From Parachlorella kessleri (taxonomy: Eukaryota > Chlorophyta > Trebouxiophyceae > Chlorellales > Chlorellaceae): a stretch of DNA of 32,337 nucleotides. Positions 9,619 through 19,348 of this stretch are shown in pieces. Each line of letters begins with the position of its first letter. Within the stretch, counting starts at the first letter, position 1. A program made the translations under genes and the position numbers. The DNA lies in contig BBXU01003103.1 in the NCBI GenBank assembly GCA_001598975.1, positions 1 to 32,337 on the forward strand. The letters are read 5' to 3'. A model generated the notes under the pieces. That model ran no database searches, was not told where the DNA came from, and saw only the letters and a list, made by a program, of their open reading frames with translations.

Positions 9619-12600
9619 TTAGCCTCTCACCGCCTCTTTGGCCAGCACCAGCATCTTGGGGAGGGATGGGCCCGCGAAAAAGCGCGCCGCCAGCCTGCAC
9701 ACCGCCTCTGCAAGCAGCACGGCACTCCCAAGCGGGCATCAGTAGGGATGCAAGTATGCAAGCATCAGTGTTGCCACAAGCGGTGGGATGACACACGGCG
9801 ACCAGGTCAGCCCTCAGGGTGAATCCTGGTGCTGCAATCAGTGCTGCATGAACGCTTGCCTTGTGTACTGCAACTTCTCGGCTGGACCACCGTGCTACGC
9901 TTTTCCTTGCCCAAGCGCCCCCCTGCAACCCCTCCCCCTCCCAGCATGCCATAGGAGGTTTTAGGCATGTACGGGTATGTAGCAGGGCCGTCCCTCCCGG
10001 AGAGACCCTACCTGAGTTGCGGTTCTGCAGGGACCAAAAGGGTGCTGGGTGGAACTTCCAGGGCGCCCGGGTCACGCTCTTCTCCACGTGGTCAAAGAGC
10101 AGCGTGTTGTGCACAAAGCAGTTGCCGCTGCCGATGTCCTGGGGGGGGAAGGGGCATCGCAAAGCAAGGGACTGTGTGGCTGCAAGGTGTGGATTCAGGG
10201 TACATGGATTGCACAGGCAGCAGACCTTTACACATGCCAACCACGAGCAGCTGGGGAGCTAACCCTGCTGAAACCCCCCCCATTTACTTTTTTGGGTGCC
10301 AAAAAACCGCTCCTAATTACCCCATTTGTGCCCCGGTGGCCCCAAACAGACAGCCACACAATGGCAGCCCCGCTACACCCCTTTACCTGCGGGGTGGTGC
10401 CCGGGTAGCCGCCCCAGCCTAGCTTGGTGGCACAAAATGCCACCAAGCCTGGGCAGTTGACGGCGATGGCGCCGTACTTGAGGTCGGCGATCGCGCCCTC
10501 GTACGCGTCCCGGTACCGCTTCTGCAAGGAACATTGGATAGAGATAGAATAAGTGGCCTGGGCGGGCCGCCACCTCTTCACATCTAAGGTTGAGAGTGCT
10601 GGTGTTCAATTTCCCTCTATCGGGTTTGCACGCGGGTCGCCCCACCGCTTCCCTCCTTTGGGGGCAAGGATACCGATCTAGCATACGAGCAGACTGCCGC
10701 TGCACATCCAGGAAACCACGCGCCTCGCTTCACCCGCTATTCCCTGCAGGCTCGGTGACTCCCACCAGCTGCACCCTACCCCTTGCTCCAACCGCCCAGG
10801 GCCCCCTCACCTGTGTGGTGGGGTGGATGACCATGGCGCACGACAGCGTGCCCCAGCACTTGTCGTTGCAGTAGGGCACCACGGCGTCCAGGAACTTGCC
10901 GGCGTCGCCGCCGCAGCCGGGGAAGGCCACCTCTTGCATCACCCCACACCAGTTCTCGTCCTGGGTGTTGGCCTGCAACCCAGTTGGCAGGAGGGAGCTA
11001 TTCTTTGCTGGGAAAAACAGCAAGGTCAGCCATTCTTTGCTGGGAGAAACAGCAAGGTCAGGTAACCATCCCAACTGGGATATTCCATGTCTGGACGTCT
11101 GTCCATGCGTGCAGGTGAGATGCAGGCCGGGCGCAAGGTTGAGGCCTGGAATGTGTATTATTGCGCCACCGTACATCAAATTGCATGGCAGGCATCCACC
11201 TGGCATCCACAGGGAGCACAAAGCCCACCATTTTACTTCACGCCTATGACATGTATGGATTTGGCGCAAGGGTGCCTTGGCGGGGACGGTGACTCAGCGC
11301 ACAGTAACAACTGTAACACCATAACTCAGACGGGCACCCTGCCACCACCAACGTCTTCCCACGCACCCCGTGCACCCTGCTGAAACCCATATCAAGCGGT
11401 GCCCCTGCAAGCAGCGCCTCCCCACCCCAGCGCACATGCACATGCCTGCCGGAACCCCAACGGGGGCGGCCGGCTGACTGGCCCTTGCCTGCTCAGGGCT
11501 CAGCCCCGTCTTGAGGAACCAGGGAGAGGGCTGGATGTCGGCATGACCGGTGCCAGAGTCCAGCTTGGCGCCGTCCGCTGCGCGGCTGCCGCTGCCGATG
11601 GCCTCCGCGTCGGGGAACTGCTTCAGGAAGGCTGCAGCGCAAGGCAGGGGTTGGCACAAGAGTGTGCTGGCGGGCGACATGCAAGCATGGAGCCATGGGT
11701 TTGGAAGGAAAATTGGCTGGGCGGGCCACATGAGGGGCGTGCTGACGCGAGTAGTGTGTAGCGGAGACCATACATACATGCTAAACCCTCCCTGCGCTCT
11801 TGAAGAAGGACCCGACCCCCCCCCCCTGCCCTGTGCGGTCAGTTACCCTTCATAGCCCCCAGGCCAGGAAGCACTTGTCCCTGACCTCCCACCCACCTCC
11901 TAGTCTAGAGCAGTCTAGAGCAACCTCCAACCGGGGCCCTCAATCCCCATAGAAATGCCAGCCATGAGCACAACCAAACACACTGCACTGCACCTCGACC
12001 CACAGCCACCGACCCACCTGCGTGCTTCTTCTGCGAACCGGGGTAGTAGGCCACCCGGTTGGTCGTGCTGGCCAGCTTGGCCTTGAGCGCCGCCAGGAAC
12101 TTGTCACGCAGCGGCCACTCAGCGTCGGTCAGCACCAGCTCGGCCTTCAGGCAGTTGTGCCCTGTGCGACAGCCACGGGCGAACGAGGGGGCTTGTACAG
12201 TCGGGCGCACGGCCAGGCATTGCAGAGTGAACCGGCGCCAGGCCCGGGCCTATCCCTCATATACCCATGCGCTAGCCATGCAGGAGTGCAGGAAGGCGCA
12301 GCCAGCGCCAATACCCACTGCCAGCACCAGCCGCATCGGAACCACTGCCTTCCCCCTTGTACCCCCCCTTTTGTCGAGCACCCACCCACCCGCCCACTCC
12401 TCGTCCGCAACCCCGCCCACCCACCTGCATTCTGCGCCAGTCCCGTGGCCACCGTGTCTGCGTGGTAGTCGAGGTCTGCGTCCGTCCAGGGCCCCGGCAC
12501 GATGATGTAGGGCGTGACGCACCCCAGCTCAGCTCCGACCGCCTTCTTGAGGGGTGGGGCGCCCACCTGGGTGCGGAGGAATGAACCAGCCAGTTCCTAC

Positions 12601-15600
12601 AACCTTGACTGCTGTGCTGTGTCATGTTATGGTGTCTTGCACGCAACCAGCAAGGGCATAAAGTACGCCTACTCTAAAAGCTTGGCAGGCAGCCCCCCCG
12701 GCAAAACACAGCCGGTCCCACCACATGTGGAAGGCAAGACAGAGCGACCTAATTTGGGGAGCAGAGAGCGTGCCGCAGTGCACCTGGATTCCATGACAGA
12801 CAGTGCTCCCCTTGCGCCCCCACCCCACACACACGCACGGACCTCAGTGGGAAAGCCAGCCCTTGCCCACTGCAAACACCCTCGCAGACTCTGACACCCG
12901 TCCTCCCTCCACACCCCACCCACCCACCCACCCACCTTGAGCTTGCCCTGCCACACAATGGCGTCGTAGGTGGCCTGGGAGCCGGTGAGGTGGATGGAGG
13001 ACACCAGCGGATGGTTGCACAGGTAGGCCCCCACCTCGCCACCCCCGTACACCATCTCCAGGAAACCCTTGTCCACAAACGGCTGGAACGCCCGTCTGCA
13101 GCCCAGCGCAGCACATGCTGTCACAGGGTGAAAACAGGGCGAGGGGAGACGCAAAGGTATGGTCCATGGGCTGCAGACACTTTCTTGGGCGCGTGTAACC
13201 CATTTGGGACCAGGGAGTACGGCGCTAGTTTCACCAGCTGGGCAAGGCTGGGCGACTTTCAGGTCAACGTAGCCTACAGGCAAACGCGGGTGAACTCACT
13301 GGGGAGGTGCCAGCACTCCCTTCTCCTACTTCCCAGCCTGCCTGCCCGCCTGCCTGCCTACCTGATGTAGGGCCCCAGGTACTCATTCACGGGGTTCATC
13401 TTGCACACCACCACCTCATCATCCACAACCTGAGGCGGCAGTGAAAACAAGGCAACTTGCGTTAGCCGCTGCCCAGGAGCAGCAGCAGCAGCATGCCCTA
13501 ACCACCGACAGCAGTGTGATAAGCAGCAGCCAGTTAAGTACCACAGCTACCATAACCACAGCTATTATGACGGAGGAACCACAGCACCTACAAATACTGA
13601 CACGCACGGGACCACAGCCTCTGGTGTGCTCAAGTATGCAGAGTTGTCTAAGCCCAGGAGCCAGGGAGAGCAGAGGCCGTCGCAAATCAACTTGTGGACA
13701 ATCATGGGTTGCGCCACACATCGATGCGGTTTGTGAGTTGATTCGTCCGTATGACCCTGTGATGTAGCCTGGTAGTATGCCAGCAGGCTGGGATGTCTTA
13801 CTCACTAGCTTGTGGAGTATGTCGAGGGTGGCCACGGGCAGCTGGTTGCCTGCCCCAAGCACCAAGCCCACGCCACCCTCTCCCTCCTTGCCGGCAGCCT
13901 TGTCGCGGTACAGCTTGCCCTGCAGCCAGGCAGACAAGTTTGCACCGTCAGAAGATCCACGGCGCTAATACGAGCCCCTTCTGTCAGTCAAGCTTGCCCC
14001 CAGCCCTAGCAGCCATTGGCTCCCACAAGCTTGGCACTGTGTGCAGGAAGCAGGCGACACGCCCCCTCTCTTGACCACACCACCAACTGACACAGACACT
14101 ACCCCTGGAGCTTGGATGCGATTGGCTGGGGCCTGCCTGGATTGTGGCCAGTATGGTTAGGGGTGTCAATGTTTAAATGATGGCACAAGCTCACGACCAG
14201 GCAAACCGCCTGGTACTGCAGGAACAGGCAGGACCCCAAGCCGCAAGCAGCACACTAAACATCAAACTTTCCCCAAACCCCCGCCATATGTGGAGCAGTT
14301 CAAACTTAAGTACCTGAGTAGGCTCTTTGCCGGGCTGAATCCACAGCTCCCCATTAAACCCACCCCACAGCAATGCCTCCATACCCTGTAGCAGTCACAG
14401 CGTGGGTCAGGCGGCAGGCAAGCACAAACCAACCGACCATCCCGGCTGATGCCGAGCTTCAGCAAACGGATCCACACAGAGGGGCAGCCACGGAGGAGGG
14501 AGCCTCCAAACATGGCTAGCTGCCCGGGTGGCTTGCCGGGTGTACCTCCCACCACCCAACGCAGCCACAGCCCCGGCCTGCGGGTGAGCACAGCCCCCGC
14601 CAGGCACCACAACCTGACTCTGCCTGCACCTGCAAGCCTGCCCAAGGCACTTAGCCAACTTGGCCGGCCCCAGGAAGGCACCCACCTGGGGGAACGCGTC
14701 CACCACGTACTGCCCGTTCTCCCGGCGCCGGATGGTCCCGGGGGAGGGCTGGCCGTCAGCCTCACACGCCTCGGCATACTCCCGCAGCCCTGTGATAACG
14801 GGGATCCACGAACCCCTGCACGGCCCAGGCATGGCAGCGGCAGGTTGGAAGGAGAGCCCTCTAATACTTTGCACGTGTGCAGCATCAAGCCTGTGACACT
14901 TGTGGAGCATCAAGCCTGCAATATCGTTCGAGCAGTGGAGCTCAGCCTCGCTCACTACCACCACTGTACTGGCTATCCTCATGCAAGGAATTGTGGCTAT
15001 GCCCCAACACCGCACAGCTATTGCAAAACCGTCACTCACAGGTCCTCGCCGCTTCCAGCGCCGTAGCTCCCCTTGGCCCTGGCGGCAGCATCAGCAGCCT
15101 CCTCAAACACCTGTGGCAAGGCACCACGGGCGGCTTGGAGCCCGGCAATTTGGCCAGCCCCTTCCTCACACAGAGGCCAGTGCTTGGTCAATCGTGGGAA
15201 AGCATGATGCTGTGCAGCATACGAGCTCTGTATGCCAGGCACACGCACTTCCCGGCAACCAACAGTTACTGGATGGAGGAGGAGCAGCAGCAACACGTCC
15301 AACCCTGCCCAATGTCAAGTGCCAGCAACAAAGGGGTTGCATCTCAGCAGCACCTACCTCCAGCGTTGTGTCCAGGCACTGCCGTAGCAGCTGCGCCCGC
15401 TCCTTGTTGGGTGTCTTTGCCCAGGCCTGCTTACGTCCAGACAAGTCATTCACGATCCGGCCCAGCTCCGCCTCGGGGGTTGCTGGGATGGGGTCAAAAC
15501 CTGCACTTGCAAGCACCCGAGGTCGACTGACATCAGGACAACCCGCGCACAAGGGGACCTGCTCAGCAGGATACTATACACTGTTGATATTCACAATCAC

Positions 15601-15840
15601 TGTCCCCTGCCAAAGGTCACATAGACCTTTGGTAGAGTTGCTATCTTTGTTAGGTGTTATCTTGGGTAGTCCCATCCAAGTGCAGTGTACCCGATCTCTT
15701 ATGAGATCAGGCAAGAGGCCTCCTGCTTGATACCCACCTTGGGGCAGTACCACAGGCTTTGGGGTGGGCTTGAAGGGTGAGAAGAGGGTCTCAGCAGCCC
15801 CAAGCAGAGGCTGCTGCATAGTGCCAAGAGTGCGCAGCAT
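9619..15840 (-). CDS. Aldehyde dehydrogenase superfamily protein, 600 residues, 15 exons
   Basis: Exons, 5' to 3': 15840-15738, 15500-15358, 15110-15040, 14815-14686, 14385-14314, 13919-13806, 13429-13362, 13095-12936, 12566-12425, 12161-12018, 11631-11489, 10972-10811, 10521-10387, 10138-10012, 9707-9619. All phases agree and the total is 1803 nt. The catalytic set of NAD(P)-dependent aldehyde dehydrogenases is present in order: Asn198 (GAGNQLP), Lys221 (VCKMNP), the cofactor loop HLTGSQ (~270-274), Glu300 (GAELGC), nucleophile Cys338 (GHNCLK) and Glu444 (MQEVAFP). The Asn-Lys spacing of 23 equals that of classical enzymes. The motifs are divergent (ELGC for ELGG, GHNC for GQxC), so this belongs to an atypical subfamily whose substrate I cannot name. 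The start is the first ATG after an in-frame stop; organelle targeting is unclear. Confidence 0.9.
10973..11488 (-). other. GC-AG intron in the aldehyde dehydrogenase gene
   Basis: The intron after exon 11 begins GCAAGG and ends TTGCAG. The exon ends CAG, so the boundary CAG/GCAAG is the classic GC-donor consensus. Only this boundary keeps the reading frame in phase 0 between TGLSPEQ and ANTQDENW. Confidence 0.8.
11000..11062. repeat. 32-bp direct tandem duplication in an intron
   Basis: ATTCTTTGCTGGG plus the following bases to AAGGTCAG occur at 11000 and again at 11032 with one base difference. The repeat lies within the GC-AG intron of the aldehyde dehydrogenase gene. Confidence 0.85.
12914..12935 (-). 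repeat. GGGT repeat / G-quadruplex motif at a 5' splice site
   Basis: On the transcribed strand the intron after exon 8 (ending at 12936) begins GTGGGT and continues as GGG runs separated by single T, ending in GGGG. This is a textbook parallel G-quadruplex motif and also gives several GTGGGT donors spaced by 4 nt. Confidence 0.85.
15610..15708 (-). other. Hairpin cluster in intron 1 of the aldehyde dehydrogenase gene
   Basis: Three inverted repeats lie in 100 bp: CCAAAGGTC/GACCTTTGG (15610-15618 with 15624-15632, loop 5 nt), CTTGG/CCAAG (15661-15665 with 15676-15680) and GATCTC/GAGATC (15693-15698 with 15703-15708, loop 4 nt). They sit inside intron 15501-15737. No known RNA family is recognised. 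Confidence 0.5.
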
Positions 15841-16621
15841 GATGGCCACCTGGTTCTCTGCCGATCAGTCAAGGGTGAGGGACTGTATGCAGTTGAAGTG
15901 CTGGTAGCGTAGGGCACTGGCCCACGGCAATTTATGGGAGTTTACCGTCAAAGCTCACAAAAGGCTGACCTCATAGGCGGCCCCTTGAAGAGGCCGAAAA
16001 CAATGTCAAAACATAATGTCCAGGTCAGCAGCCAGGTCAGCAGCCGCGCGGAGAAACGCTACACTTAGAAATAGATGATTAATGCACCCGATAGTAGGTG
16101 TCCATACCATCTGTCGTTGGTACCGGTTGTAATGTCACAAGCTGAAAGATCTAGCGACAACAAAGCTAGCCGACCACCACCACCCATATTATCACCCCAT
16201 GTTGGCTCAGTGCCGCCCCTGCAAAGCGAGAAAAATGTAGCTGACGCAGAACAGAGCACCAGAGAACATCAACCCGGGAAGCCGGCCTTTCCAGGTGCCC
16301 TCTTCCCTTCAACCATTTCACCAGCATGCTGAGCAGCAATCCCCACTATTCACTGCACTGACTCAGGCTGCTGCACACCCGCAGGGCCTGTCACTATGCG
16401 CACCTATATCTGGCCAAGGACTACTTTGCTCAATCTTTGCAGGGGAGGTGGAAGTTGCAAGCCCCGTCTGCTATGCCGGCCAGTTTACTGAGTACAGCTT
16501 CCCCGGCGTTAGTCACTAGCAACGCCGCCTGCAACCCCGTTGCATCCACCCCACACGATGGATACTAGTATGTTTTTAGAAGTCTTGCAGCTCTCCTTCG
16601 TTACAACCTCCGGTGACAGGT
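15841..16621. other. Intergenic: aldehyde dehydrogenase upstream region
   Basis: No exon is supported. An in-frame TGA precedes the aldehyde dehydrogenase ATG, and an acceptor-like AACCAG at 15851-15856 leaves open a non-coding 5' exon. The promoter is expected here; I see no clear element. Confidence 0.45.
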
Positions 16622-16626
16622 TTACA
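16622..16626 (-). terminator. Candidate poly(A) signal TGTAA of the plastid membrane protein gene
   Basis: First TTACA beyond the stop codon at 17423-17425; it would give a long 3' UTR of about 800 nt. The interval between contains plus-strand open frames (for example 16758-17219) that I judge to be chance. Confidence 0.3.
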
Positions 16627-17422
16627 TAGGCATACCACTTATCATTAAGACCGCCAGGGGTTAGGAAGTCCGTTTATTTGCATCTCCTCAGCCCTGTTTA
16701 AGGGTTTTGGCACTGAGCAGAACTGATACATGAGACAGAGGACAGCACGGATACCTGATGTCGACTGAATGGAATCATGCACGAGCTGGGCAAAGCAATT
16801 TAATCATCTGTCCATGTGGATCACCTAGACCAAGGCAGGCACACACCTTGCAATTCCTAACGGTACAGCACTTAATGAAGACGCGACTGTCAGTTGAAGT
16901 GCACAAACCGCCCAACAAATACCTGGCAATTCAGCACACCAGCATACCACAACCGCCTGGTCAACCACTGCTGTGCTGCACCGCTTCCCTCCAAGCGATG
17001 GTGCCTGCTGCTGCCAGCACCCCTGTCAACCCGACGACGACCCTCACTACTTTCATTCCTGCCTCACTCACTGCGCCCGGTTTGCTATGTCGCGAAATCT
17101 GTCATAGCTGCCCTCGCTACAGGCACCGCCCCTCTTGTGCACCTGGCGCTCACTGCCGTGCAGCCCCTGTCTCGCCTGAGACCACACTGCCGGCCATATA
17201 CCTGTGGGAGTGTAGCTGAGGGCGCCTCAGTAACCCACAACCCTGCCCGCTGCTCACAGGGCCCAACTCCACGCAGCTAGATCTGTGTGAATAGGCTTGG
17301 GTACAAGCTTACTTATTCATTTGCTGCTTGGGGCTCATCCAGCGGCGGTGCTACACTCCTGATGCGGCTAAGGCCCTTGCTGGGCTATGCAGCGCCTGAG
17401 CCCGACTGCCGCAGCATCCCAA

Positions 17423-19064
17423 CTACTGCTTGCCCTCGTCAGCGGCGGCCCCCAGCCCTGGGATGAGGCCCTTGCTGGCGAACACCGCCGCCATGAGCAC
17501 GCAGTCCGCGGAGAAGATGAGGGGGAAGCTCTTGGAGAGGAAGGGCAGCGAGACGTTGAGCAGGGGGACGGCCAGGAAGAGGATGTTGAGGGCGTCCTTC
17601 TCGGCGGGGGTGCACTCCCGGGCCCGAAGTGAAGGAATGGTGAACATCCTGCACAGGTGCCAGACCCAAGAAGCTAGCAGATAAGTGCACATGCGAAGCA
17701 CAGCCACAACCCCGTGATATACAGCCGGAAGCTACTGAACTTGCCGCTGCTGCTGCCCCTCTGGCCTGCGGTGTGCCACGGTAAGCTCTGCAGGACCTGC
17801 GGCTGGCAGGCTGCCACTGCCGCATCACTTGCTGCTCTGGCAAGGCATGAAGAGATAGGCAGCTCCCCAGACAGAGGGGTGGTGAGTAGCCTGCCCTCAC
17901 AGAGGGAACCCCCAACATGCTTGGCAACAAGCGCTGCCCTCAGCGTCAGATGCCACAATCAGGCCCCCAGCCATGCAGCCACACGACGGTGGGTGGAGCA
18001 GCCAGGGAACCTACACAGCAGATGAGCTCGCACTAGACCCCGGCCTTTTTTGCACCCACCAGATGCTCCACATCCTGCAAGTTTACAAACCAGGAAGCTA
18101 TCAAGCGCTAGATAATCCTACAGCCAAATTTGTCACCGCACATACTGACTGTCTCCCAACTGCCATGCTGGCCTTGCCCACACACAGGGACTATCTAGCA
18201 GTGTGCGCCATGGCCGCCTATGCAGGCCAGCAAAACGCTGCCTCCACTCACCCGAGCAGCCGCGCAATATCTGGCTGGTCTGAAGGGAAGATGACGTTAA
18301 ACGACAGCAGGCCGCCTACTACTAGCGACAGCCATGCCTGGACCTCAAACACAGTATATAGCGTGCTCCCTGCAGATAACAGCCAGCTGCCGCGCCAGGG
18401 TTGCAGGCAGCCACGATGCTCCTTGCATGCATCTGGCAGCCAGGTATCACTGCCCCCACCAGCAAGCTAGTCTAAGTACGGCGGGCAGGAGGCAACAAGC
18501 AAGGTGCAAGGTTGCGGCACACCTTTGAAAGCTGGGTTCTTGGTGGCGGTGGAAGATCTTGGGGCAAAAGTAGTGGCGGCAGAGCGGGCAAACTTGCTAA
18601 CCTGGAGGAATCCCAGAGGACACCCCTTGACTCAGCACCCCAGCCCTTTACCCACTCAGGGCAAGGCAGGTGCTCATTATGTGTGTCTCAAGACAAACCA
18701 GGTATAGAACTCACAACACCTCTGACGCCCCCCGTAGAATTCCCGAAGGTGTGCACCCTCACCTCCTTGTCAATATCCAGGGAGACGTTTGTCTCTATTT
18801 TGGGCGTAACAGGCTTCACTGGCTCTGGTTCTGCACCAAACAAAACAGCCCTTGTGAGCGGCCTGCTGCAAACCTTCTTGGCAGACCGCAACTGCAGCCA
18901 CAGCCACTGTGCCTACGTGAACTCCGGTCCTGCTCTTGCTGCGCCGCTCTGCAAAGTCTCCAGGTGCGTCTTCTTAGCTGAACGTTACCACCGCGGAAAA
19001 CGGCTGTGTGCGGGAAGGCCAGTGCGAAGCACTGCTCGTGTACCCTGCTCGATGGCTGCATCAT
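17423..19064 (-). CDS. Plastid-targeted membrane protein of unknown function
   Basis: Five exons: 19064-18917, 18830-18763, 18601-18521, 18337-18252, 17648-17423, giving 202 residues. The first ~45 residues are rich in Arg, Gln and Ala (RRRTWRLCRAAQQEQ) and read as a chloroplast transit peptide. A linker with PEPVKPVTPKIET follows. Three hydrophobic segments come next: LSLVVGGLLSFNVIF, NILFLAVPLLNVSLPFL and FSADCVLMAAVFA. A conserved-looking loop, IPSLRARECTPAEKDALN, lies between the first two. Exon 3 ends either after AAAGGT (donor GTGCCG, in phase with exon 4) or after AAAG (donor GTGTGC, out of phase); I chose the former to keep the frame, so that junction is uncertain. I do not recognise the family. 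It is probably a small thylakoid or envelope protein. Confidence 0.72.
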
Positions 19065-19348
19065 GGACGTCAGATACCACAGTCGGCCGTCAAGCTACTA
19101 GGAAGGTCACCACAACAGCGGTTAACTACAGCGCCCTCTTCCAGGTGTCCTAGATAACTTTCCCGCTTCTCTGCCACCGTGTCAGCCTTAGTAGAACTGA
19201 GCAAGGCCTGAGCAAGTCAACAAAAGATGCTAATCCAAGCCAAGATCGCAGAGGTCATGTTCTAGAGGGGAGAAAAGTCGGGTCTTCCTACAAGCCTAGA
19301 AATTATCTGCCGAAGTACGAACAGGGATCATACTGTTGACAGGACGGC
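19065..19348. promoter_or_regulatory. Shared upstream region of the divergent plastid-protein and sorting nexin genes
   Basis: 284 bp separate the two divergent start codons, so both promoters and 5' UTRs are packed here. No TATA element is evident. Confidence 0.5.

Noticed and set aside
15640..15690. Similarity of the intron 1 sense strand to 5S rRNA box C
   Set aside because: Only about 12 bases agree; the flanking helices of 5S rRNA are absent, so it is not annotated as an rRNA or SINE.
16758..17280. Overlapping plus-strand open frames of 128-153 codons
   Set aside because: They lie in the presumed 3' UTR of a minus-strand gene, overlap each other in different frames and show composition typical of non-coding DNA here.
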